64,000 nt of DNA, from NCBI RefSeq assembly GCF_900142375.1, contig NZ_FRAR01000011.1:62001-126000 (forward strand). The letters run 5' to 3'. Below the pieces are notes generated by a model that was not told the origin of the DNA, made no database searches, and was given only the letters and a program-made list of their open reading frames with translations. Source of the stretch: Desulforamulus aeronauticus DSM 10349. GTDB lineage: Bacteria; Bacillota; Desulfotomaculia; Desulfotomaculales; Desulfotomaculaceae. Below, piece after piece: positions 53,103 through 60,670 of the stretch; the first letter of the stretch is position 1, and every line of letters begins with the position of its first letter. The position numbers and the translations under genes were made by a program.

Positions 53103-54128
53103 TTACGCCACAACTTCCTTGGCCACTTGTAAAGCGTACTCAATATCCTCAGCACACACATCCTTATGGGTGACCATACGAATGGTAGTGGGCCCAGAGG
53201 CACCGCATCTGACACCCCGTTCAGAGAGCAACCGGACGACATCGGCAGCCGATTGCCTGCCAATAACCTCAATAACGACAATGTTGGTTTGTACTTTTTC
53301 TAAGGCCACCCGTAATCCTGGCAACTGAGATAGGCCTTCCGCCAATCTACGGGCATTGGCATGATCCTCAGCCAATCGATCTATAGAATCTAAGGCCACT
53401 AAACCAGCAGCGGCTAAAATTCCTGCCTGCCGCATACCGCCACCTAAAGCTTTGCGATACTTCCTTGCCCGTTCAATAAACTCCTGGGTTCCTACCAGCA
53501 GGGAACCAACTGGTGCAGCCAGACCTTTGGAGAGGCAGAACATCAAAGAGTCACAGTGTTCTGCAAATACTTTGACATCTACCCCCAAGCCCACTGCGGC
53601 ATTAAAAATACGGGCACCGTCTACATGGACCTTAAGTCCCCTGTCCCGGGCAATACTATACATTTCTCTCATGATCTCTGGAGAGAGAATAGTACCACCA
53701 CCACGGTTAAAGGTGTTTTCCAAGCAAAGTAAGGAAGTATGCGGGAAATGGATATCCTGCAATCGCAAAGACTGTTTTAGTGCTGCGGGTCCATTTTCGC
53801 TAAGTAGGCCCGTTACCTGGCGGGTCTGGACTCCTGCCAACAGTGCAGGCCCCCCTACCTCATAGAAGTAAATGTGAGCTTCCGAATCTAAAATGATTTC
53901 GTCTCCCCGAGCTGTATGGGTGAGGACAGCAATTTGGTTAGCCATGGTACCTGAGGGAGTAAATAGAGCGGCCTGCTTTCCCAACAAAGAGGCAGCGGTT
54001 TCTTCCAGGCGTTTGACCGTAGGGTCTTCCCCGTAAACGTCGTCACCAACCTCTGCTGAAGCCATGGCTTGTCTCATTTCATCCGTAGGCAGTGTAATGG
54101 TGTCGCTACGCAGGTCTACAATTCTGAT
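53103..54128 (-). CDS. ltaE: Low-specificity L-threonine aldolase, non-canonical start
   Basis: PLP-dependent aldolase cleaving threonine to glycine and acetaldehyde. VGDDVYGEDPTVKRLEE, THTARGDEIILDSEAHIYFYE-like region, HVDGARIFNAAVGLG with the PLP aspartate, and SLMFCLSKGLAAPVGSLLVG with the Schiff-base lysine. The conserved N-terminal VDLRSDTITLPTDE is encoded upstream of the first ATG (54077). In that frame the only codons between a TAG stop (54143-54141) and this motif are GAG, CTG, ATC, ATC, ATC, AGA, ATT. AGGAG (54142-54138) is 6-9 bases from the ATC codons, so I end the gene at an ATC. Confidence 0.9.
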   Translation of the reverse strand: MRIVDLRSDTITLPTDEMRQAMASAEVGDDVYGEDPTVKRLEETAASLLGKQAALFTPSGTMANQIAVLTHTARGDEIILDSEAHIYFYEVGGPALLAGVQTRQVTGLLSENGPAALKQSLRLQDIHFPHTSLLCLENTFNRGGGTILSPEIMREMYSIARDRGLKVHVDGARIFNAAVGLGVDVKVFAEHCDSLMFCLSKGLAAPVGSLLVGTQEFIERARKYRKALGGGMRQAGILAAAGLVALDSIDRLAEDHANARRLAEGLSQLPGLRVALEKVQTNIVVIEVIGRQSAADVVRLLSERGVRCGASGPTTIRMVTHKDVCAEDIEYALQVAKEVVA

Positions 54129-54288
54129 GATGATCAGCTCCTAATGATTTCTCATATTTATTTTCTTCAATTATACTACAGAATATTTGGCAGTAAATTA
54201 TGTAAAAACCAAAGTCAGAATCCTCAGTCCGGATCAGTAAGCTATAATAGGGGAGGCATTTATATTATTTTAATTGGAGGAACGGTAA

Positions 54289-54906
54289 ATGGCAGCAACA
54301 AACGTGAGTACCGTAAAGAATGTTACTGCGGACCCCTCTGCCCTTGGATTACTTGGTCTAGCCATGGTTACCCTGGTGGCGTCTTCTCAGAAGTTGGGAT
54401 GGACTGAGGGGGTGGCTTTTGTGTTACCCTGGGCTATTTTTTTAGGAGCCTTTGCACAGCTTTTTGCTTCTATTCTTGATTTTAAAAAAGATAATGTGTT
54501 TGGAGCCACCGCCTTTGGGGGATATGCGTTTTTTTGGTTTGCAGTGGCTATGTCCTGGATGATCAAACTTGGTATGTTTGGTGAGGTGGCTGCCAAAACT
54601 GCAGATGGTCAACAACTTGGTTTTGCCTTTTTAGGGTATCTTATTTTTACTGTTTTTATGACCATTGGTGCCTTGGAAACTCATAAGGTATTATTTATTA
54701 TTTTCTTGCTAATTGATTTGTTGTTCTTAGGGCTTACCTTAAGCACCTTTGGGATCTTTGAACACGTCTCCCACCAACTGGCAGCCTGGGCTGAATTTTT
54801 CATTGCTTTAACGTCTTTTTATGGATGTGGGGCGGCTGTGTTGAACGGCCATTTAGGCAGAGTTTTCTTACCCGTAGGCAAACCCTTTGGGATCCTGAAA
54901 AAATAA
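54289..54906 (+). CDS. Acetate uptake transporter, GPR1/FUN34/YaaH (SatP) family
   Basis: 205 residues, six transmembrane helices. The family motif region ADPSALGLLGLAMVTLV at the N-terminus (NPAPLGL type) and AFGGYAFFWFAVAMSWM are visible. These channels move acetate and succinate with protons. GGAGG precedes ATG 54289. A TATAAT at about 54243 could be its -10 box. Confidence 0.9.
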   Translation: MAATNVSTVKNVTADPSALGLLGLAMVTLVASSQKLGWTEGVAFVLPWAIFLGAFAQLFASILDFKKDNVFGATAFGGYAFFWFAVAMSWMIKLGMFGEVAAKTADGQQLGFAFLGYLIFTVFMTIGALETHKVLFIIFLLIDLLFLGLTLSTFGIFEHVSHQLAAWAEFFIALTSFYGCGAAVLNGHLGRVFLPVGKPFGILKK

Positions 54907-54954
54907 ACCTAGGTGACAATAAGTCTGCTTGATTGCTGTTGTCTTTATAAGGAA

Positions 54955-55053
54955 AGGAGTGTCACAAAACTATTTTTTTGCGACACTCCCCGGGTACGAT
55001 AAAAGTGCAAGGATCAACCGCAATTAACGGTTGTATATCTGCACTTATTTTTT
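54955..55053 (+). terminator. Repeat family C hairpin followed by a nested terminator
   Basis: GGAGTGTCACAAAA pairs with TTTTTGCGACACTCC (54955-54990). Next, AAGTGCA...TGCACTT (55003-55046) encloses an inner CAACCG...CGGTTG stem and is followed by ATTTTTT. Two stacked terminator-like structures follow the SatP-type gene. Confidence 0.65.
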
Positions 55054-55165
55054 ATAATAAGAGGAACAAATGGTTCGACGTGGATTTCGCATCCGCAAAA
55101 AAGACAGTCGACCATCCCCCCTTATGAACTTGCTCATACGAAACAGCACTTTCTAATCTGGCAAA

Positions 55166-55303
55166 ATGGCTGGTTCCCTTAAGGGAGAGGTGCGCATTGT
55201 CATGGAGTCTATTGGAGCATACCACCTGCCAGTGCTTAAATTGCTGCTCTCAATAAATTCCGACGCATTTATTACGCCAGAGTTAGTGCGATCTATTCCG
55301 TAA
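55166..55303 (+). pseudogene. Remnant of an IS110-type transposase
   Basis: A 45-codon fragment encodes KGEVRIVMESIGAYHLPVLK, recognisable as the E-x-TG-x-YH region of IS110-family transposases. Flanking frames are broken: a 28-codon fragment (MVRRGFRIRKKDSRPS) precedes it at 55070. No insertion-sequence ends or other domains remain. Confidence 0.6.
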
Positions 55304-55314
55304 CTGTTTTCATT

Positions 55315-55349
55315 AAAACAGGCCGACATTTTTACTGCCGGCCTGTTTT
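55315..55349. terminator. Hairpin between IS remnant and sigma gene
   Basis: AAAACAGGCCG ... CGGCCTGTTTT, 11-bp arms, T/A-rich ends on both strands. Confidence 0.75.
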
Positions 55350-55406
55350 GCTATGTCTTTTATTTTTGATTTTTTAAAATTTACTTTGAGAAAAATTGCT
55401 TTTAAC

Positions 55407-55441
55407 TTCGTTGTATAGAGTGTAGGAGCTTTTACAACGAA
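55407..55441 (+). promoter_or_regulatory. Inverted repeat before the ECF sigma gene
   Basis: TTCGTTGTA (55407-55415) and TACAACGAA (55433-55441) with a 17-base spacer. The right arm touches the AAAGGGGGGG Shine-Dalgarno. It could be an operator, overlap an autoregulated promoter (TTTAACTT at 55401), or fold in the mRNA. Confidence 0.45.
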
Positions 55442-55453
55442 AGGGGGGGAACC

Positions 55454-56011
55454 ATGAGGAACAGTGAAAATTATATAAGGCGCTTGAAAAATAGAGAAGA
55501 AGCTGCCCTGGAGTTTATCATGGATGAATTTTTTCCTTTGGTGAAGGGTATTGTCAGGCAGGTCTTGCTTCCCCTGGGAAGACGGGAACTGGTAGAGGAA
55601 TGCATCAGTGATGTTTTCCTGGCTGTTTGGTATAATGCGGAAAAATTCAAAGGGGAAGGCGAAGAAGATTTTCGTAAATGGCTCTGCGCCATCGCTAAAT
55701 ACAAGGCCATTGATTTTTATCGTCGGGAAAGAAAATGTGTTGAAATTCCTGCTTCCGATCAGGAAAGCATGGACATGTTGCCGCCGCAAGCATCGGCTGA
55801 GGAGCAGATGCTTTTTAAAGAGAACACAAAGGAGATGAAAGAACTGCTGAACTCCTTTTCTGATACAGATCGCAGCATATTTATTATGAAATTTCTTTGG
55901 GGTATGTCTGCAGAAGAGATATCCAGGAAATTGGGACTGACAAAATCCGCGGTAGATAATCGTATTTACAGGAGCAAAAAAGAACTGCTAAAAGGTGTCC
56001 CGAGCTTTTAG
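55454..56011 (+). CDS. ECF-type RNA polymerase sigma factor
   Basis: 185 residues with sigma region 2 (about 15-85: LVEECISDVFLAVWYNAEKF, FRKWLCAIAKYKAIDFYRRE) and region 4 (about 125-180: SDTDRSIFIMKFLWGMSAEE, SAVDNRIYRSKKEL). ATG 55454 follows GGGGGGG. Paired with a DUF4179 membrane protein 18 bases downstream, a typical sigma/anti-sigma arrangement. Confidence 0.93.
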   Translation: MRNSENYIRRLKNREEAALEFIMDEFFPLVKGIVRQVLLPLGRRELVEECISDVFLAVWYNAEKFKGEGEEDFRKWLCAIAKYKAIDFYRRERKCVEIPASDQESMDMLPPQASAEEQMLFKENTKEMKELLNSFSDTDRSIFIMKFLWGMSAEEISRKLGLTKSAVDNRIYRSKKELLKGVPSF

Positions 56012-56029
56012 AGAAGGGGGAATTAGCTA

Positions 56030-57169
56030 GTGAAAGATATTTATGAATATTTTAATGAAATAAATATTGACCCAAGTGAGTTGGCAGAGGTGGATGAGCT
56101 GGAAAAGGAGAGAGTCAAAAAAATGGTAAGAGAAAAGATTGCTAAAACCAGTCAGTCGGCTGAATTGAAGAAAGGGAGAAAAAGCAAGGCCATGGTGGCT
56201 GCAGTTGCTATCCTGCTGCTGGTTGGGAGTATCTCCGGTTTTGGTGTGGCTTTTCCTGCTTATGCCAAGGAAGTTCCTGTGGTAGGTGATATCTTCCGGT
56301 TTTTAGATGGCGGACGGACGGGAGTTTATGATTTATATCAAGAAAGTGCCTTGGATATTGATATGGTAAAAGCAGATAATGGCATTGAATTGACATTGAA
56401 CCAAGGGGTCTATGACGGTAGAACCTTAGCCCTGACCTATACCATAAAAACCGAGGAGGATTTGGGCGAAAGTCCGCGGTTGGATAGTGACCTCCATGTT
56501 AGGGGAGTCAGTGGAATGTCCGGCAGTATGCAGTTAAAAAGGATCAACCCGGGTGTCTATGTGGGGCAAAGCAATTATAGCTTTGTCAGCGAAGAAGAAA
56601 CCCGGGAGGCGCTCTCTTTCCGCTGGCATGTTGCTGGTATAACAAAGGATGAAAGAGCAGGGCAAGAAATTAAGACCAAAGCCTGTAATCTGAATTACAG
56701 CGTAGCTTTAAAAACGTTGGCCTATAAAGTGGTAACTATTGAGAAAAATCAAGCTAGGGTTCAGAATGTGGCTGTTAGCGTAAGTCGTCTCTCCCTAACC
56801 CCAATTAATACCATTCTGTACTACTCGGAGATCAGCCCTAACAATCTGTCCAGAGCGGTGCAGTTGAATTGGCAGATCAAGGACGATTTAGGCAATGTCT
56901 ATGAGTATGAAGGGAATGGCGGGCAGGGTCAAGTTGGAGATGAAACAACGGAAATGGAATATAGCATCACCTTTAAACCCCTTGATCCTAAAGCGAAAAC
57001 CCTGTTGATCACACCGACCTTGAAACTGGCTCCTACCCAGGGTGGTGGTGTGACAATTGATGAAACCGGCAAGGAAACCCAGCTGAAGAGCGAAGGGTTG
57101 CCGGAGGGGGTCACCGCCGGGGAGTGGACGATGAAACAGATTATCGTAGACCTCAGCGCCGTGAAATAA
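56030..57169 (+). CDS. DUF4179 membrane protein, putative anti-sigma factor
   Basis: 379 residues from GTG 56030. Cytoplasmic N-terminus (about 1-55, charged helices), one transmembrane segment (about 56-78) and an extracytoplasmic DUF4179 domain starting AYAKEVPVVGDIFRFL, followed by beta-rich sequence to the end. Co-encoded with the ECF sigma factor, so it probably holds it inactive until an envelope signal. Signal unknown. Confidence 0.85.
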   Translation: MKDIYEYFNEINIDPSELAEVDELEKERVKKMVREKIAKTSQSAELKKGRKSKAMVAAVAILLLVGSISGFGVAFPAYAKEVPVVGDIFRFLDGGRTGVYDLYQESALDIDMVKADNGIELTLNQGVYDGRTLALTYTIKTEEDLGESPRLDSDLHVRGVSGMSGSMQLKRINPGVYVGQSNYSFVSEEETREALSFRWHVAGITKDERAGQEIKTKACNLNYSVALKTLAYKVVTIEKNQARVQNVAVSVSRLSLTPINTILYYSEISPNNLSRAVQLNWQIKDDLGNVYEYEGNGGQGQVGDETTEMEYSITFKPLDPKAKTLLITPTLKLAPTQGGGVTIDETGKETQLKSEGLPEGVTAGEWTMKQIIVDLSAVK

Positions 57170-57189
57170 AACTAGCAGGCTACCTGAAA

Positions 57190-57244
57190 AAACAATGGGA
57201 CAGGGATATTGTTTCAGAAAACATAATCCCTGTCCCATTGTTTT
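57190..57244. terminator. Long perfect hairpin between convergent genes
   Basis: AAACAATGGGACAGGGAT and ATCCCTGTCCCATTGTTT form an 18-bp perfect stem around an 18-base loop. Confidence 0.85.
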
Positions 57245-57272
57245 GGCAAAAGTCTTATTTAAACTAACCAAG

Positions 57273-58205
57273 CTACTCTTTTTTACTATCCTGTTCTGAT
57301 GATTCTGCTGGAGGATTGGTAGAAAGAGTTTCTTCAGCAGCCTCACTAGGGCTGTCCTCTACGGGAACTTCCTCCTCCTGACGTTTTAATGCTTCGGGAG
57401 GTAACTCCACCACTTTCACATTATCCTCAATGGGCTGACGGTTTAAGTCTTCGTCTTGGCGGTTTAGATTTTCTGGTTCCACGGTTTCACCTCTATTCTT
57501 TCCTTTCATTTTTTCCAGTAGATTTTCTCCTAAATCCATGGTGAAATTGCCTAAATCCTTAGTCCTGCTCTCTAACTCCTCGACAGTTTTGTGGCTAATT
57601 TCCTTGGTTTTGCTGCTTAGTTCTTTGGTTATTTGAACGGTATTTTCCCACAGTTGACTGGTACTGTCCTTAAGCTGCTTAACGGTTTCTTGCAGTCCTC
57701 CATCACTTTTTACTAAGTTTTCAGCAGCATTGTCCGAGGTGACAATGAGTTCTTTGCCAATGGTTTTAACAAAATTAATATCTAAGAAGGTTTTTCCTTT
57801 CATCAAACTGTTTAGTAAAGTACCTGTAACCTCCAGCCCTACGATGTTACCGTTTGTTTCATCCACATAGTATTCATCCACCACACCCAATTGGGCCCCG
57901 GTTTCTGCCAATACCTTACAACCAATTACCCCCATTTTATCTTTAAATAGCTTAAGAATATCTGGCAGACTGGCCCCCTTTTCCACCAGAGCACTCTGAT
58001 CGAGGGTAATGGCGTCTGCGCCTACACTACGCACCTTGCCGTAGGGAGCAAATTTTTGCTCGCTGAACCAACCTTTTTGTTCTATGATCAGGGCGGCAAC
58101 CTTTTGTCCCACAGGGTCTACCACTAATCCTTTGACAGTTCCCAACTGCTGGCCTTCGGCAAGGCTGATTACTGGCATACCGATAAACTTTTTGCTCTTG
58201 CGCAC
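57273..58205 (-). CDS. PRC-barrel domain protein with helical tail
   Basis: 310 residues from GTG 58205. Two PRC-barrel-like units (about 5-80: FIGMPVISLAEGQQLGTVKG; about 90-165: GCKVLAETGAQLGVVDEYYV). A long amphipathic helical region follows (about 168-235, repeated TKELSSKTKEISHKTVEEL) and then an acidic Pro/Glu tail. No signal peptide. PRC barrels bind RNA, protein or membrane partners; function here unknown. Confidence 0.82.
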   Translation of the reverse strand: MRKSKKFIGMPVISLAEGQQLGTVKGLVVDPVGQKVAALIIEQKGWFSEQKFAPYGKVRSVGADAITLDQSALVEKGASLPDILKLFKDKMGVIGCKVLAETGAQLGVVDEYYVDETNGNIVGLEVTGTLLNSLMKGKTFLDINFVKTIGKELIVTSDNAAENLVKSDGGLQETVKQLKDSTSQLWENTVQITKELSSKTKEISHKTVEELESRTKDLGNFTMDLGENLLEKMKGKNRGETVEPENLNRQDEDLNRQPIEDNVKVVELPPEALKRQEEEVPVEDSPSEAAEETLSTNPPAESSEQDSKKE

Positions 58206-58336
58206 CTTTAAGGCCCCCTTTAGCCCAAGCTTTTTATAACATCTTTATGCCTTGGGCTTGTTTGATATGACCAAAAATAGGGAATAATAGAGGCAGTGAA
58301 AAAATTTTCTTATCTTTTATCAGGAGGTTAACCATC

Positions 58337-58975
58337 ATGGCGGATGCAGGTTTGAATGCCAAGCTAAGGGAAGGGCGCACTAAATCTAGTCGTAAGCAGC
58401 TTCGTGACAGTGGTGCTGTTCCCGGTGTGATGTACGGGAAGCAGATGGGCAAAGGCTCCATGGCCATATCTGTGGACGCTAAGGAATTAAAACAGATTCT
58501 TAGCTCGGTAAGTGGTCGTAATACCTTAATTAAGATGAATGTTGCTGGTAGCAAACAGACGGTTATGGTCAAGAGTCTGCAAATGGACCCATTGCACCAT
58601 CATATACGGCATGTTGATTTTCAACAGATATCCGAGGATAGCAAAATCCGCACCGTAATACCCATTCATTTGGTGGGAACACCGAAAGGCGTAGCCTTGG
58701 GCGGTGTCATTCAACATGATTTGCGCAGTGCAGAAATTGAATGTCTGCCGAGTCAGATTCCCGATGCCATTGAAGTGGATATTTGTGAGATGGAGATTGG
58801 TGATGCTATACAGGTAAATGATTTGCAGGTTCCGTCAGGGGTTAAACTTCTGGATCATCCCCACACCACCGTGGTAGGGGTTGCCACGATGAAAGCCCCA
58901 GAGCCTGCCGGTCAGCCTGAAGTACCACCAGAGCCCATAGAAGAAGCAAAAGCGAAGACTATCGAGAAAGAATAA
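58337..58975 (+). CDS. rplY: 50S ribosomal protein L25/general stress protein Ctc
   Basis: 212-residue long-form L25 (TL5/Ctc). N-terminal 5S rRNA-binding domain (about 1-95: GRTKSSRKQLRDSGAVPGVM, DPLHHHIRHVDFQQI) and C-terminal TL5 beta domain (about 100-190), with a PEPPEPIEEAKAK-type tail. GGAGG precedes ATG 58337. Position between prs and pth matches Bacillus ctc. Confidence 0.95.
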   Translation: MADAGLNAKLREGRTKSSRKQLRDSGAVPGVMYGKQMGKGSMAISVDAKELKQILSSVSGRNTLIKMNVAGSKQTVMVKSLQMDPLHHHIRHVDFQQISEDSKIRTVIPIHLVGTPKGVALGGVIQHDLRSAEIECLPSQIPDAIEVDICEMEIGDAIQVNDLQVPSGVKLLDHPHTTVVGVATMKAPEPAGQPEVPPEPIEEAKAKTIEKE

Positions 58976-58990
58976 GAGAACGTTGCTGCA

Positions 58991-59023
58991 GCTGTGGGTT
59001 GTCCTCAAAGGGCAACCCACAGC
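58991..59023 (+). terminator. Hairpin after rplY
   Basis: GCTGTGGGTTGTCC pairs with GGCAACCCACAGC with a single bulge; no T tract follows, so termination is doubtful. Confidence 0.55.
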
Positions 59024-59210
59024 CTGTTGGTATGTCCGTGTCAGCCAAGAGAAGCAGGTTAAAAAACAAATTAGATGAGGACCTATGGCTAAAACAACGC
59101 CTTTATGGAATAACCGTAGCTAAATGCTGATAATTTTTATTAGCAGGATTCACTATTGCGTCTCAAGGGACAATTGAAGTACAATACCTTCGTTAAGGGA
59201 GGTATATGGC

Positions 59211-59837
59211 ATGAAAATAATTGTCGGCCTGGGTAACCCCGGTGCGGAGTATGCCCAAACCAGGCATAATATAGGATTTATGATCGTGGACGGCCTGGCC
59301 AAAGAGTTAGGCGTGTCCTTGGATAAAAATCAGCACAAAGCCCGGGTAGGGCAAGCTCATGTGGGTAGGGAAAAGGTGATTTTGGTTAAGCCCCAGACCT
59401 ATATGAACCTTAGTGGACAGGCAGTGGTGGCCTTAATGAATTGGTACAAATTGTCCCCGGAGGATTTGTTGGTAATTTCTGATGATATGGATTTGCCTAT
59501 TGGGCACGTAAGAATCCGTAAAAACGGTAGTGCCGGGGGACAGAAAGGGCTCAAGAATATTATTGAACTGCTGGGCACTCAGGAATTCAGCCGTATGCGG
59601 GTAGGCATCGGCAGGCCCGAGCATGGGACTGTGGACCACGTATTAGGTAAAATAACCAATGCGGAAGCTGAACAAATGGCCCCCGCCCTGGCCAACGCCA
59701 TCGAGGCTGTGAAAGTATGGGCCTTGGAAGGAACTGCTGCTGCCATGAATAGGTTTAATACCAAAAAGGAGAAGCAGGATAGGCGAAAGGCTGTTGAAAA
59801 GACAGGGACGGTGGCGGGCCAGCCGGAGGAAGAGTAG
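59211..59837 (+). CDS. pth: Peptidyl-tRNA hydrolase
   Basis: 208 residues. VGLGNPGAEYAQTRHNIGFM with the catalytic His, KPQTYMNLSGQAV, DDMDLPIGHVRIRKNGSAGG and GIGRPEHGTVDHVLGKI are diagnostic. The C-terminus carries an extra charged tail of about 20 residues. Recycles stalled peptidyl-tRNA. Same place as Bacillus spoVC. Confidence 0.96.
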   Translation: MKIIVGLGNPGAEYAQTRHNIGFMIVDGLAKELGVSLDKNQHKARVGQAHVGREKVILVKPQTYMNLSGQAVVALMNWYKLSPEDLLVISDDMDLPIGHVRIRKNGSAGGQKGLKNIIELLGTQEFSRMRVGIGRPEHGTVDHVLGKITNAEAEQMAPALANAIEAVKVWALEGTAAAMNRFNTKKEKQDRRKAVEKTGTVAGQPEEE

Positions 59838-59935
59838 GCTTTTTGGTTTAAAAATATCACCAATAAAAAGCACGCAAACGTTAGCACAAAATAAAGCCGC
59901 TGGTCGACTGCTGACGGCCAATGGAGGTACTTACA

Positions 59936-60367
59936 CTGGTAGACACACTCGCCATGCCCAATCTAACCCTCGTGCTGCTTGCTACACTGCTGGCGGGGGG
60001 AACAAGCTGGTTATTGAACGGAAAGATCCGGACTGCGTCAGGGAATCAGGGGAAGGGACTTGTTTTTCTTACCCCTCTGGTAGAGGAAGCAGCGAAGAGC
60101 CTGTGGGCGGTGACCCTGGGGGCATCTTTGGTTTGGACACACCTGGGCTTTGGTCTTTTGGAAGGAGTACTGGAGATCAAGCGTCGGGGAAGCCGGGGTA
60201 TAGCCGCTGGCTGGGTTGCGTTAGCCGCCCATAGTTTGTTTGGTATCATTACCTACAGCGTTACTCGAAGTTGGGGGCTGTTCCCTGCCTTGGCAGTAGC
60301 TTATTTGTCTCATGCGGCCTGGAATATGGTAGTGGTTTACTACAGTGGCCGCAAAGGGACTGCTTGA
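59936..60367 (+). CDS. PrsW-like multi-pass membrane protein, putative metalloprotease
   Basis: About 143 residues with four hydrophobic segments. Candidate active-site motifs lie in helices: PLVEEAAKSLW, HLGFGLLEGVLE, AHSLFGIITY and SHAAWNMVVV, resembling the EExxK, E and H pattern of PrsW/CPBP-type intramembrane proteases. Start: GGAGGT (59923-59928) is seven bases before CTG 59936. ATG 59921 overlaps that Shine-Dalgarno and ATG 59954 is 25 bases beyond it. Occupies the spot of Bacillus fin (yabK), but is unrelated. Confidence 0.72.
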   Translation: MVDTLAMPNLTLVLLATLLAGGTSWLLNGKIRTASGNQGKGLVFLTPLVEEAAKSLWAVTLGASLVWTHLGFGLLEGVLEIKRRGSRGIAAGWVALAAHSLFGIITYSVTRSWGLFPALAVAYLSHAAWNMVVVYYSGRKGTA

Positions 60368-60393
60368 CGAAGAAACAATAACTAGGATATAAT
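60364..60393 (+). promoter_or_regulatory. Sigma-A promoter upstream of mfd leader
   Basis: TTGACG (60364-60369), 18-base spacer, TATAAT (60388-60393). It overlaps the stop codon of the preceding gene and lies about 280 bases before mfd. Confidence 0.8.
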
Positions 60394-60431
60394 TTGCCAA
60401 CGTAGAGACATATACTATATACCAGAAAATC

Positions 60432-60482
60432 GCCTGGTGGAGAACCGGAGGAATTACAACCCTCCCTAAGATCCTACCAGGC
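60432..60482 (+). ncRNA. Structured leader element upstream of mfd
   Basis: GCCTGGTGGA pairs with TCCTACCAGGC (one bulge), enclosing an inner GGAGG...CCTCC stem separated by asymmetric loops. It starts about 30 bases after the predicted transcription start. No riboswitch class recognised. The rest of the 300-base gap carries family A repeat words at 60511-60530 and 60600-60630. Confidence 0.45.
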
Positions 60483-60670
60483 CAATACTGTTTACTCGGG
60501 AAAAGAAAAACCGGCCGTCAGCCCTTGGCTATAAAAAACAAAGTCTGCAGATTGATAGAGTTGACATAGTTAGCTAGCAATTGAAAGGTTAGTATTTTAA
60601 AAGCCAAAGGCTAATGTCCAAAGACTGGTTAGTAATGATCAATTATGTTAGTTTAACAATAGGAGTGACA

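Noticed and set aside
55070-55156. 28-codon reading frame as an independent small gene
   Set aside because: Weak ribosome site, Arg/Lys-rich sequence and immediate proximity to the IS110 remnant suggest that it is transposase debris.
55313-55789. 158-codon minus-strand frame opposite the ECF sigma gene
   Set aside because: No ribosome site or motif; the plus strand encodes clear sigma regions 2 and 4.
59794-60234. 146-codon open frame overlapping the end of pth and the PrsW-like gene
   Set aside because: Composition is Arg/Ser/Gly-rich without any motif, and the overlapping frame encodes a coherent membrane protein with a good Shine-Dalgarno.
60400-60670. Known riboswitch class upstream of mfd
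   Set aside because: None of the conserved cores of purine, ykkC, ZTP, preQ1, THF, fluoride or cobalamin classes could be found; kept only as an unclassified structured leader.
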